This document shows, in pieces, positions 8,701 to 16,177 of a stretch of DNA of 64,000 bases. Each line of letters opens with the position of its first letter. Within the stretch, counting starts at the first letter, position 1. The stretch spans positions 62,001 to 126,000 of the forward strand of contig JAHBVG010000003.1 in assembly GCA_019637695.1 (NCBI GenBank), in the 5' to 3' direction. Source of the DNA: Caldilineaceae bacterium. GTDB taxonomy: Bacteria; Chloroflexota; Anaerolineae; Caldilineales; Caldilineaceae. Position numbers and translations under genes: made by a program. The notes below the pieces were generated by a model. That model saw nothing but the letters and a program-made list of their open reading frames with translations. It was not told the origin of the DNA and did no database searches.

Positions 8701-9275
8701 AAGAAGGTCTGCGTGAGGCCTATCGACGTGGCTATGACGACATTGTTTTTGCCGGGTTCGACATTGACGGTGCAGCACAGGCAATCATCGACGCAAACAT
8801 CAACCCGCGTGTGCGTTGTCATACTGCCCGCATCAGCCCCGATGTGCTCATGGGCAATCTGCTCAAGAGCAGCGCTGCCAGCCATATCTTTACGGTCACA
8901 GGTACGCCGCGTGTGGAAGTGGAAACCATCGACGGCGACTATGTGGTGCGCATGGAAGGGATGGATGTCTACGACCCGGTGAACAATGCCATCATCCCCA
9001 CCAATGCCAACGATGTGGCGGCCTGGTTCCTCGACTGCGATTACGACGGCAAGACCTTCTGCGTCAGCCAGGCGTTCTTTCCCAAACAGGATGCCTGGGA
9101 GAAGCTGGCGCGTGCGCTCAAGAGTTTTGTCGAGCCAGAACAGTTCGCCGCCTTCTCCGGTGCCCGTTCGCTGCCCTTTGCCGTGGGCAAACACAAGCGC
9201 ATCGCCGTCAAGGTCATCGATCCACGCGGCAACGAGGTCATGCGGGTGATCCATTTGGAGGGGGTGCGGTATTGA
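5787..9275 (+). CDS. Type III-like DNA adenine methyltransferase (Mod) with internal REP arrays
   Basis: The protein has 1162 residues. An N-terminal helix-hairpin-helix domain (about 1-60) contains VSGVGASTIRNLV and ISGIGAGTAQAI. The methyltransferase follows in beta-class order: motif IV DPPY at 248-251, a target-recognition stretch at about 335-530, then motif I DPTCGSGT starting at 539. DPPY suggests N6-adenine methylation. Two insertions of tandem palindromic repeats, both in frame, lie at about residues 680-755 and 848-892 (VDPRVHPQTPTGD-type units). The C-terminal domain ends IAVKVIDPRGNEVM, the same ending as the partial gene at the right edge of the window. The start at 5787 has AAAGGG upstream; 5766 is an alternative. 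The recognition region is more AT-rich than the rest. The stop overlaps the RAYT start (TGATG), so this is the first gene of a coupled operon. Confidence 0.88.
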   Translation: MPSLDINMLRQVSGVGASTIRNLVAAGYASLDDLKPASVEQLSAISGIGAGTAQAIRDFLDRLGEGGDRVRVYRYDEKRKNIPSAELAAQGRVQEQPKSRYSYDPHLPPTLRFAADGSPDRLPDLLETAKQRKLTDDEARLLADRLRNQQPWLEWSGKREKSWFDVDPVALHIHERISAEAIVRLAQRQPLQRSLFADPELPYQQEVDFYKHDVDWANRLILGDSLTVMTSLARREDLAGKVQMIYIDPPYGIKFASNFQPFVNNREVKDRDQDLTRQPEQVKAYRDTWTLGIHSYLAYLRDRLMAAKELLKPEGSIFVQISDENVHRVRMLLDEVFGNENFIALIPFVTTSSQTSSLLPSTSDFLIWYARNRTSIKYRQIYLEKVAGETGGSKYTSTELATGERLPLGLAEDQYERARLEKSRIFRPSPLVSQSGGESSRFPVQVYGQAYVPRTGFWKTNKEGFKRLIDSNRIVIEGRSLAYVRFLDDFAVYPLNNLWEDTWGVQSRSDPKVYVVQTATKIIERCMLMTTDPGDLVLDPTCGSGTTAYVAEQWGRRWITIDTSRVAVALARQRLLTSKFDYYEKEDPSRPLHPETNKFLYESVPHIMLSTIAQCAALDPIFARWEPVLAEKLERLNLALSTVTPEIRTILQRKLAAKEKAEGRRSITDADTRRWILPSVGVDPRVHPQTPTGDVGVAPRVHPQTPTGDVGVDPRVHPQTPTGDVGVDPRVHPNPLWVDPRVHPQGQAQGPAPTGGWQEWEVPFDTDPDWPQALQDALTDYRQAWRQKMDEVNATIAASAPQETLVDRPRVVKNVVRVSGPFTVEGVQPAEENLDWTDSPIGGAPEPPVGADPRVRPDSHTRPDASVRPDSHTRPDASVRPQGQAQGPAPTGDGLDPTNAEAYFDQMIRLLKESGIRFLGNKQVSIDQLQAYSGSVYLHAEGEWNPQEEKTPRRLAVSFGPQYGPLTALQAEEGLREAYRRGYDDIVFAGFDIDGAAQAIIDANINPRVRCHTARISPDVLMGNLLKSSAASHIFTVTGTPRVEVETIDGDYVVRMEGMDVYDPVNNAIIPTNANDVAAWFLDCDYDGKTFCVSQAFFPKQDAWEKLARALKSFVEPEQFAAFSGARSLPFAVGKHKRIAVKVIDPRGNEVMRVIHLEGVRY
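7824..8051 (+). repeat. In-frame tandem REP-like array inside mod (45-bp units)
   Basis: GTAGGGG marks the unit starts at 7824, 7869, 7914 and 7959, giving a strict 45-bp (15-codon) period. Each unit contains the palindrome GGGTGGAC / GTCCACCC. A fifth degenerate palindrome follows, and the array closes with the inverted element GGGCAGGC / GCCTGCCCCTAC. The outer ends therefore read GTAG ... CTAC. The reading frame stays open throughout and encodes VGVDPRVHPQTPTGD repeats. Confidence 0.9.
8330..8462 (+). repeat. Second in-frame REP-like array inside mod
   Basis: This array begins with GTAGGGGCGGAC paired with GTCCGCCC. Two copies of a 42-bp unit of the type CGGATTCACATACCCG ... TGTCCGCC follow. 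It ends with the inverted partner GGGCAGGC / GCCTGCCCCTAC. As in the first array, the ends are GTAG and CTAC and the frame is kept. Confidence 0.88.
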
Positions 9276-10291
9276 TGAAACGACGCAAGAACAGCATACG
9301 CAAGCCGGGGTACGATTATACGAATGCGGGTGTTTACTTTGTAACCATCTGTGTCCAAGATTTCTTGCATCTGCTTGGCGCTGTCCACAGCCATGCGGAT
9401 AGGCACGAAATGGTCCTCAACGAGGCGGGGCAGATGGTTCAGCAGGTTTGGGAGAGCATTCCCCAAAAATTTCCAACAACGGCATTGGACGAAATCATCA
9501 TCATGCCCAACCACATCCACCTTCTGCTCTGGCTGGGCACCCAAACCGTAGGGGCGGACCCCCGTGTCCGCCCGCAGGCCGCAACCGGCGACGATGGGCA
9601 GGCGCGGGGGCCTGCCCCTACGGGAGCGTCGTTCGCGATTGACCCCGACGATATGACAACCGTAGGGGCGGACCCCCGTGTCCGCCCGCAGGATGCAACC
9701 TCCGACGATGGGCAGGCACAGGGGCCTGCCCCTACGGGAGCGTCGTTCGCGATTGACCCCGACGATATGACAACCGTAGGGGCGGACCCCCGTGTCCGCC
9801 CGCAGGCCGCAACCGGCGACGATGGGCAGGCACAGGGGCCTGCCCCTACGGGAGCGTCGTTCGCGATTGACCCCGACGATATGACAACCGTAGGGCCGGA
9901 CCCCCGTGTCCGCCCGCAGGCCGCAACCGGCGACAATGGGCAGGCACAGGGGCCTGCCCCTACGGGTGATGGGGTAATGATTCAACGGTATGATCCTGCA
10001 TTGGCCGATGTGATGGCATGGTTCAAGTCATTGACGACGGCAAAATACCGTCGTGCTGTCTATGAGCAGCATTGGACACCCTACAACCAGAAATTGTGGC
10101 AACGCAGCTACTACGATCATATTGTGCGCAGCGATGCGTCGCTCAACGCCATCCGTCATTACATCTGCGAAAACCCTCGACGCTGGGGATTCGATCGCTA
10201 TCATCCCAACCCACAGGGACCCGATCCAGTTGCCGTGGAAATCTGGCGACAATTGCAGGCTGAATCTAAACAGTTCAGGAAATTTTTATGA
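9275..10291 (+). CDS. REP-associated tyrosine transposase (RAYT, HUH Y1 family)
   Basis: This is a Y1 transposase-fold protein. The N-terminus (KPGYDYTNAGVYFVTICV) is typical of RAYTs. The HUH metal motif is MPNHIHLLL (His80, His82), and the catalytic Tyr is probably Tyr296 in AIRHYICENPRRWG. RAYTs excise or join REP hairpins with a 5' GTAG. The protein is 338 residues rather than about 200 because some 139 residues (about 92-231) are encoded by four 114-bp repeats that themselves look like REP/REPIN units. They lie between the HIH motif and the C-terminal helix, probably in a loop. The start codon overlaps the mod stop and the end overlaps the res start by 4 nt (ATGA), so it is translated within the R-M operon. 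Activity is unproven; the key residues are present. Confidence 0.88.
   Translation: MKRRKNSIRKPGYDYTNAGVYFVTICVQDFLHLLGAVHSHADRHEMVLNEAGQMVQQVWESIPQKFPTTALDEIIIMPNHIHLLLWLGTQTVGADPRVRPQAATGDDGQARGPAPTGASFAIDPDDMTTVGADPRVRPQDATSDDGQAQGPAPTGASFAIDPDDMTTVGADPRVRPQAATGDDGQAQGPAPTGASFAIDPDDMTTVGPDPRVRPQAATGDNGQAQGPAPTGDGVMIQRYDPALADVMAWFKSLTTAKYRRAVYEQHWTPYNQKLWQRSYYDHIVRSDASLNAIRHYICENPRRWGFDRYHPNPQGPDPVAVEIWRQLQAESKQFRKFL
9548..9966 (+). repeat. Four 114-bp REPIN-like tandem units inside the RAYT gene
   Basis: GTAGGG marks the unit starts at 9548, 9662, 9776 and 9890, an exact 114-bp (38-codon) period; the last unit is partial. Each unit has a 5' GTAG followed by a hairpin (GGGCGGAC / GTCCGCCC), a spacer, then an inverted second hairpin (GGGCAGGC / GCCTGCCC) ending CTAC. 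The spacer between units encodes ASFAIDPDDMTT. Units differ by single bases, such as GGGCCGGAC in the fourth. Confidence 0.92.
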
Positions 10292-13278
10292 GTGGCAAAC
10301 GTACAGGCGATACCACCCAGGAACCGCTGACCATCCAGCCGGTCAACCGTCCCATCTTGTCCAGCCCCTATGTAGAACCGCAAAAGCACTGGGTTTACGA
10401 CACCGACACGGGGCTGGCCCACATTGCCGAAGGACGGCGACCAGCCTCCTTCCTCTTCCGCTACCAGACGCCCACCGCCAAAGCCCAGTATCAGCAGTCG
10501 CTCTTTTTAGAAGAGGAGATGGAAGAGCTGCCGCTGGTCAACGCCCTGCGCCAGGATATTCGAGGCTGGCGCAACCGCGACTACGAGGGCGCCACGGAGA
10601 TCACCAAACAGTTGCTGCGCCATTGGGGGCGAGCGGATCGCCCGCGCCGTCTCTTTTTCTGCCAATTGGAAGCCGTGGAGAGCGTCATCTTCCTCAACGA
10701 GATCCGGCTGAGCGGCAAGTTCTTCCGCGGCAAACCTAACTTCACCGACGAACACTTGAGTACCCTCTGGGACACCCCGGCGGATCCTTCCTTTCCTCTG
10801 CTGCGGCGGATGGGGGTGAAGATGGCGACCGGCTCTGGCAAGACGGTGGTGATGTCGATGTTGATCGCCTGGGCCTTCTGCAACCGCGGACAGGTTGCCA
10901 GCGATGATCGCTTCCCCTCGGCAGTGCTGGCCGTCTGCCCCAACCTCACCATCAAAGAGCGCTTGCAGGTGCTGCGTCCCGACAATCCCGCCAACTACTA
11001 CGAACGCTTCGATCTGGTCCCCACCAAACTGCGTCCCCTACTCCAAAGCGGCAAGGTGTTGGTGGAAAACTGGCATCTCTTTCTGCCTGAATCGGAACAC
11101 GCCGAAGGGGGGCAGAGCTACGCCGTGGTCAACAAAGGACCGGAAGGGCCGGAGGCCTATGCGCGCAAGCGGCTGGGCGATCTCTTCGAGCGTGCGCCGG
11201 TGATGCTCCTCAACGACGAGGCGCACCATGCCTGGCGACCGGCTGCGCTGCTCAACGGCGTTGCCAGCGACGTGGACCAGGAGGAGTGGCAGGAGGCCAC
11301 GGTCTGGGTCAACGGCCTGGACATGATCAACCTTGGGGCGAACAACGGCGAAGGGATCAAGTTCTGTGTGGATCTGTCGGCGACTCCTTTTTATATTGGC
11401 GGCAGCGGCTACACCGAAGGACAGCCCTACCCGTGGATTGTCAGCGATTTTGGACTGGTGGACGCCATTGAGAGCGGCATTGTCAAGATCCCCCGCCTGC
11501 CGGTCAGCGACACCACAGGACGGCCCGAAGCCAAGTTCTTTCACCTGTGGCGCAACATTGTCGACAATCTGCAACCGGGGGAACGTCTGCCGGGCAAGGG
11601 ACGCAAGCCCAAGCCCGATGTGATCTATCGGGAAGCGCACGACGCCCTCACCACCTTAGCCAGCCAGTGGAAAGAGCGCTACGGCTACATTGAGGCCGCC
11701 TCCAATGTGCAGGAGAAGACACCGCCGGTGATGATCGTGGTCTGTGACAACACCGACCTTGCCGAAGTCTTCTACCGGCATATTTCGGGCGAGTACGAGG
11801 AGAAATATACCGACGAAGAGGGCAAGGAGCAGAAGCGGGTCCTCTACCGGGGCAGCGAGATTTTGCCTGAATTCAGCAACAGCGAGCATTTCAAACCGAC
11901 TGTGCGCATTGACAGCAAACTGCTGGCCCAGGCCGAAAGCGCCGATCTCAGCCGCGAAGATGCCGCCGAGCAGTTGCGTCAGATTGTGGCGACCGTGGGC
12001 AAACCCGGCGAACCCGGCGAGCATGTGCGCTGTGTGGTCTCTGTCGCCATGCTCACCGAAGGTTGGGACGCCAACAATGTCACCCACATTTTGGGGCTGC
12101 GCGCCTTTGGCAGCCAATTGCTCTGTGAACAGGTGGTGGGCCGCGGTCTGCGCCGTATGGACTACACGCCCGACCCGCAGACGGGGATGCTCACCGAGGA
12201 GTATGTGGATATCTACGGCGTGCCCTTCAGTTTGATCCCTTTCAAGGGACGCAAACCCAAAGAAACCACCATCGAGGACAGGCCAAAAAATCACGTGCGC
12301 AGTCTGGACGAACGGGCGCACTACCGCATCGAGTTCCCCGTGGTGGAGGGCTACGCCTTTGCGCTCAAACGCAACGCTATCAAAGCAGACGTGGCGCAGA
12401 TCGAGCCACTGCGCATCCAGCCGGAAGCGAACCCTACCTCTGTCTTCGTCAAGCCGCGCGTCGGCTACGAGAGCGGATCCATCTCGTTGGCCGGTCCTGG
12501 CGAGTTTGCCGAGCAGGATCGGCAGGCATTCTACGACAGCACCCATATCCAGACCCTCAAATTCCAGATTGCCGGGGAGATTGTCTTTCAGATGGTGGGC
12601 GAGGATGGGGCGATCCGTAACGGCGAAGCCAACAAGCGCTATGTCTCCCGCCACCAGTTGTTCCCCCAGGTCTTTCGCATTGTGGACGCCTATGTGGAGA
12701 ATCGTATCGACTTCCGCGCAGTGGACCGGCGCGAGCTTGGCCTGAAGCGCTACTTTGATCTGGTGGTGGAACGGCTCATGCAAGCTATCCGTCCTGATGA
12801 CGGCCAGGGAGAGTCACCACTGCTGCCCATCCTCAACCGTTACCAGCCCAAAGGCAGCACCGATGGTGTCAACTTCACCACGACCCGGCCCATCTTCAGC
12901 ACCCATTTCAGCCACATCAACGCCGTGGCTGCGGATACGGCTACCTGGGAACAGTCGGCGGCCTTCCGTCTGGAACAAGCGGCCATGCGCGGCATCATCG
13001 AATGCTACGCCCGCAACGACAACCTCGACTTCACCATTCCCTACGAATTCCTGGGCGTCAGCCACCACTACGAACCCGACTTCCTGGTTCGCTATCCTGG
13101 GCAGAAGACGCTGATCCTCGAAATCAAGGGATGGCAGAAAGAAGAAGCCGCCACCAAACACGAAGCGGCCAAGCGCTGGGTCAGTGCGGTGAACAACTGG
13201 GGCAAGATGGGTCAGTGGGCGTTTCATGTGAACAAAGATCCGCAGTTGTTGTTGGGGGAGTTGGGTGGTCTTACATGA
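10288..13278 (+). CDS. Type III restriction subunit Res (helicase-nuclease)
   Basis: The 996-residue protein has the superfamily 2 motor and C-terminal nuclease expected of Res subunits. Walker A is ATGSGKT at about 180-186. Motif II is DEAHHAW at 310-316. The second RecA lobe includes VAMLTEGWDANNVTHI and EQVVGRGLRRMDY (motif VI). The C-terminal PD-(D/E)XK site is visible as Asp931 in EPDFLV and Glu945/Lys947 in LILEIKGW. With Mod it would form a complex that translocates or slides on DNA and cuts between inverted sites. It starts with ATGA overlapping the RAYT stop and its own stop overlaps the next start, so the four genes are coupled. No frameshift is visible and the length is normal for the family. 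Confidence 0.92.
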   Translation: MSGKRTGDTTQEPLTIQPVNRPILSSPYVEPQKHWVYDTDTGLAHIAEGRRPASFLFRYQTPTAKAQYQQSLFLEEEMEELPLVNALRQDIRGWRNRDYEGATEITKQLLRHWGRADRPRRLFFCQLEAVESVIFLNEIRLSGKFFRGKPNFTDEHLSTLWDTPADPSFPLLRRMGVKMATGSGKTVVMSMLIAWAFCNRGQVASDDRFPSAVLAVCPNLTIKERLQVLRPDNPANYYERFDLVPTKLRPLLQSGKVLVENWHLFLPESEHAEGGQSYAVVNKGPEGPEAYARKRLGDLFERAPVMLLNDEAHHAWRPAALLNGVASDVDQEEWQEATVWVNGLDMINLGANNGEGIKFCVDLSATPFYIGGSGYTEGQPYPWIVSDFGLVDAIESGIVKIPRLPVSDTTGRPEAKFFHLWRNIVDNLQPGERLPGKGRKPKPDVIYREAHDALTTLASQWKERYGYIEAASNVQEKTPPVMIVVCDNTDLAEVFYRHISGEYEEKYTDEEGKEQKRVLYRGSEILPEFSNSEHFKPTVRIDSKLLAQAESADLSREDAAEQLRQIVATVGKPGEPGEHVRCVVSVAMLTEGWDANNVTHILGLRAFGSQLLCEQVVGRGLRRMDYTPDPQTGMLTEEYVDIYGVPFSLIPFKGRKPKETTIEDRPKNHVRSLDERAHYRIEFPVVEGYAFALKRNAIKADVAQIEPLRIQPEANPTSVFVKPRVGYESGSISLAGPGEFAEQDRQAFYDSTHIQTLKFQIAGEIVFQMVGEDGAIRNGEANKRYVSRHQLFPQVFRIVDAYVENRIDFRAVDRRELGLKRYFDLVVERLMQAIRPDDGQGESPLLPILNRYQPKGSTDGVNFTTTRPIFSTHFSHINAVAADTATWEQSAAFRLEQAAMRGIIECYARNDNLDFTIPYEFLGVSHHYEPDFLVRYPGQKTLILEIKGWQKEEAATKHEAAKRWVSAVNNWGKMGQWAFHVNKDPQLLLGELGGLT

Positions 13279-13496
13279 CGACGCAAACCCCAAGGATGCT
13301 TGAAAGGCTTGGCTTTTCCACAACGCATTATGTTCTGGGAAGAGGGTCAATTGCCCACTTGTTCCCAAAAGATGAACGCTGCGGCATCTATGTCTTGCAC
13401 TTTACAGATGGCGGGTTCTATATTTTGGGGGGATACGGAATAGGCCAGCTCATTGTATACTCCTCCGTACCGCCCTCTGCCATTTTTACCCTATAA
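13275..13496 (+). pseudogene. Truncated GIY-YIG nuclease-like ORF
   Basis: The ATG overlaps the res stop (ATGA), giving a 73-residue frame. Residues 36-52 (RCGIYVLHFTDGGFYIL) match the first strands of a GIY-YIG nuclease domain. The expected continuation (YIGQA followed by a helix with the catalytic Arg) is replaced by GGYGIGQLIVYSSVPP and a stop. It looks like the start of a companion nuclease gene that was cut by a rearrangement. The next gene, a SnoaL-like protein, begins only 10 bases later, which suggests a join point near 13440. It could also be translated as a short peptide without nuclease activity. Confidence 0.6.
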
Positions 13497-13506
13497 GGAG
13501 CCCAGA

Positions 13507-13932
13507 ATGTCACATGAAAATGTAACTGTCATTCACCGTCTGTACGAAGCATTTGGGCAAGGTGATATTCCCACAGTTTTAGGCAGTATGGATGCGGATA
13601 TCACCTGGATCGGCGCCGAAAATTCTCTCTATGCCGGGGAAAGTCCCTACACTGGCATCAATGCCGTTGTTGAAAATGTGCTAATGCGCATTGGAGTTGA
13701 TTGGGATAATTTTGCCATCCAGGTGGATGAGCTACTTGATGCTGGCGATAAGGTTGTCATGTTGGGCTATTATTCTGGCATATACAAAACGACAGGAAAG
13801 CAGATTTTAGCCCAAGTCAGCCATGTTTGGACTTTGGAAGGTGGCAAGATTGTAAAATTCCAGCAGTACACTGACACAAAGCAGTTTGCACAGATTACTG
13901 AAAGTCTACCCGGAGTCCTGGCTGCTGCTTAG
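13507..13932 (+). CDS. SnoaL-like / NTF2-fold protein
   Basis: A small 141-residue protein of the SnoaL-like (ketosteroid isomerase / NTF2 fold) superfamily. Typical features are the start helix VTVIHRLYEAFGQGDIPTVL, the strand DADITWIG, GINAVVENVL, and the closing strands SHVWTLEGGKIVKFQQYTDT. The start at 13507 is preceded by AAGGAG with 7-base spacing; an upstream in-frame codon at 13453 lacks one. Members include polyketide cyclases, limonene epoxide hydrolases and many uncharacterised stress proteins. No substrate can be inferred here. It stands alone after the R-M operon. Confidence 0.85.
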   Translation: MSHENVTVIHRLYEAFGQGDIPTVLGSMDADITWIGAENSLYAGESPYTGINAVVENVLMRIGVDWDNFAIQVDELLDAGDKVVMLGYYSGIYKTTGKQILAQVSHVWTLEGGKIVKFQQYTDTKQFAQITESLPGVLAAA

Positions 13933-14242
13933 GCACAGTCAAAGGATGAGAGACAGCGATCTCGGTGATAAGTCCCCGGCACTTGGCCGACCCCTAAATT
14001 GAACTGCGCCTTTTCCGGGGTCGCCCAAGACCGGTTCGCAAAGCCGAAGTCCCCTGGGCGATTCCCGGAATCGGTTGTCCCCAACTTGAAATACATCCCC
14101 GCTGAAATTCAATTGACAGGCATCGATCACCATGTTAGCATGATGATAAATTTTGCAGAGCATAAAAATAAATTCACACCCACCCCAAAGATCAACCGGA
14201 TCGCGAATGGGGCATGATATAGCCCCAGAGGAGCCTGGCAGC
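13933..14242. other. Intergenic region with a half copy of a dispersed palindrome
   Basis: No gene is seen. The segment contains AAGTCCCCGGCAC at 13970-13982, which is one arm of the inverted repeat found complete near 25.0 and 30.1 kb. A possible alternative start of the SorC gene lies at 14207. No convincing promoter could be fixed. Confidence 0.5.
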
Positions 14243-15202
14243 ATGACAGGCGAACGAGAAGATCTCCTGGCTATGGTCGCCACTCTGTACTACAAACTCC
14301 ACCAGAGCCAATCTGAGATTGCGCAGCGTCTGAGTGTATCCAATTCAACGGTTTCACGGCTGCTCAAGGAAGCCTGGGAGCGCGGCGTGATCGAGGTGCA
14401 GATCCACTCGCCGATCCCGCGGGATTTTCGGCTTGAACAGCAATTGCTCGACAGTTTTCATCTGCGCGATGCCTACGTGTTGGAAACCAAAGCCGAAACC
14501 GAAGAATCGACCCTGTTGACGACTACAGGACAACTGGCCGCTGCCTATCTTCAGCGTGTGATCCCTACGCTGGCGCCCGGTTCCTCGATTGGCGTCGCCT
14601 GGGGGACAGGTGTACACGCCACAGTCAGCGCGTTGCCCAACAACTTCAGCCATCAGATCGACGTGGCGCAGTTGATGGGCGGGGTCGGCGCGCTGGCGGT
14701 GGATAGCCCTGATCTGGCGCGCATGGTCGCTGCCAAGTTGGGGGGGCGTCATTATGACATGCATGCGCCCGTCCTTGTGGAACGGCCTGACGTGCGCGAA
14801 CTCTTTTTGAAAGAACCTGTGGTGCGCGATAGCATTCAGCGCGCGCACAGTGTGCAGTTGGCGATTACTGGCATTGGCAGTGTGGACGAGAGAGCCTCCA
14901 GCTTTCTGCGCGCCGGTCTATTGACCCGCGCTGATCTGGCTGAATTGCGCAACCTCGGCGCAGTCGGCGAGATGGTTGGGCGATTCTTCAACGCCCAGGG
15001 TATCTGCGATGGGATTGACATCAATCAACGCATTATCGGCATTGAGTTGGCCGATCTATGCCGGATCCCACAGGTACTCGCCGTCGCCCGTGGCATCGAA
15101 AAGGCGCCGGCGATCCTGGGCGCGCTGCACGGTAAATATCTGACAGTTCTGGCGACCGACGACGCCACGGCCCGCGCCATCCTGGCGCAGGAGGGGAAAT
15201 GA
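14243..15202 (+). CDS. SorC-family transcriptional regulator
   Basis: A 319-residue regulator. Residues about 8-50 form a sigma-like helix-turn-helix (QSEIAQRLSVSNSTVSRLLK), followed by GVIEVQI, the standard junction to the sugar-binding domain of SorC/DeoR-type regulators. The long C-terminal domain contains GVAWGTGVHATVSAL, VAQLMGGVGAL, AITGIGSVDE, GAVGEMVGRFF and GKYLTVLATDDATARAIL, all characteristic of the phosphosugar-binding fold. It would act as a DNA-binding repressor or activator responding to a phosphorylated sugar. The start at 14243 has GAGGAG 9 bases upstream; 14207 and a TTG at 14153 are alternatives. No sugar transport or kinase genes are adjacent, so the target is unknown. 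It overlaps the next gene by 4 nt. Confidence 0.9.
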   Translation: MTGEREDLLAMVATLYYKLHQSQSEIAQRLSVSNSTVSRLLKEAWERGVIEVQIHSPIPRDFRLEQQLLDSFHLRDAYVLETKAETEESTLLTTTGQLAAAYLQRVIPTLAPGSSIGVAWGTGVHATVSALPNNFSHQIDVAQLMGGVGALAVDSPDLARMVAAKLGGRHYDMHAPVLVERPDVRELFLKEPVVRDSIQRAHSVQLAITGIGSVDERASSFLRAGLLTRADLAELRNLGAVGEMVGRFFNAQGICDGIDINQRIIGIELADLCRIPQVLAVARGIEKAPAILGALHGKYLTVLATDDATARAILAQEGK

Positions 15203-15903
15203 CCTTCGATCCACCCCCAGTTGGGGAAATTGTGCCACCGCTCGAAACCGTGGAAGGGCCAACTCGTTATCCGTCCGCGGGTCACTACGTAGCGTTGACG
15301 CCCCTTGATGCGGATGCCCACGCTGAGGCTCTCTTTGCGGCGTCCCACCGAGATGAGGAAAAGTTGCGCCTGTGGACCTACATGACGGCGGGGCCGTTTG
15401 CCGATGTTGCCGCCATGCGCGACTGGCTGCGCGGCTGTGAGCGTTCAACCGATCCGCTCTTCTTCACGGTGATTGATCTGTCCAGCAACCAGCCCGTCGG
15501 CATGGTGAGCTACATGAACATTCTCCCTGCGATGCGCCGGTTAGAACTGGGCAACATCTGGTACACGCCAGGGGCGCAGAACACCAAAGTCAACACCGAG
15601 ACCATCTACCTCATGCTCTGCGAGACTTTTGATCGTCTCCAATATCGCCGCGCCGAGTGGAAGTGCGATGCACTCAATGCCCGCTCACGGGCGGCAGCGC
15701 AGCGGCTAGGATTCAGCTTCGAGGGGATCTTCCGCCAGCACATGATCGTACGGGGTCGCAACCGCGATACTGCCTGGTTCGCCATGATCCGCGAAGATTG
15801 GCCCATGATCAAAACCAATATGCAACGATGGCTCTACGGCGCAGACGAATCCCTCTCCTTGCGCGCGCTCAACGCCCCGTTGCTTCGCCCCATTCCCGCT
15901 TGA
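15199..15903 (+). CDS. GNAT acetyltransferase, RimJ/RimL type
   Basis: A 234-residue protein of the RimJ/RimL branch of GNAT N-acetyltransferases. It shows GHYVALTPLDADAHAEALF at the start, the core strand PVGMVSYMNI, the pocket segment RLELGNIWYTP, and the late motif NARSRAAAQRLGFSFEGIFR, which is strongly conserved in the family (LGF.FEG). It would transfer an acetyl group from acetyl-CoA to an amine of a protein N-terminus or small molecule. The ATG overlaps the SorC stop, so the two are co-transcribed; whether the regulator controls it is not known. Confidence 0.88.
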   Translation: MTFDPPPVGEIVPPLETVEGPTRYPSAGHYVALTPLDADAHAEALFAASHRDEEKLRLWTYMTAGPFADVAAMRDWLRGCERSTDPLFFTVIDLSSNQPVGMVSYMNILPAMRRLELGNIWYTPGAQNTKVNTETIYLMLCETFDRLQYRRAEWKCDALNARSRAAAQRLGFSFEGIFRQHMIVRGRNRDTAWFAMIREDWPMIKTNMQRWLYGADESLSLRALNAPLLRPIPA

Positions 15904-15956
15904 TTGTAACCCACTTACCTCTGCTCTAGGGGGCGTGTCCCAGATTGCGCTCAGGT

Positions 15957-15993
15957 CGGGTCCGTGACCCGGCCGCCGCCGGTCACGGACCGG
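15957..15993. repeat. Dispersed GGTCCGTGACC palindrome pair
   Basis: Two adjacent mini-hairpins, CGGGTCCGTGACCCGG and its inverted relative CCGGTCACGGACCGG. The same core occurs near 30.25 kb and, degenerated, near 57.87 kb. The rest of 15904-16177 contains no recognisable gene. Confidence 0.7.
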
Positions 15994-16177
15994 CGAGGAG
16001 CATTCCCACCCCAAATTGCGGCGGCGCTGCGCCATCCCAGCGTCGTCATCAGCCTCACCGATGAACAGGAGCGTTGGAATCCTCTCGATCTCTATTTGCA
16101 TCGGGTGGGGATCGGGTATCACGCCGCATCAGTCGTCTGCGGCCGGCGGTCTGCGGTCTGACGTCCGCCATCCAGCA

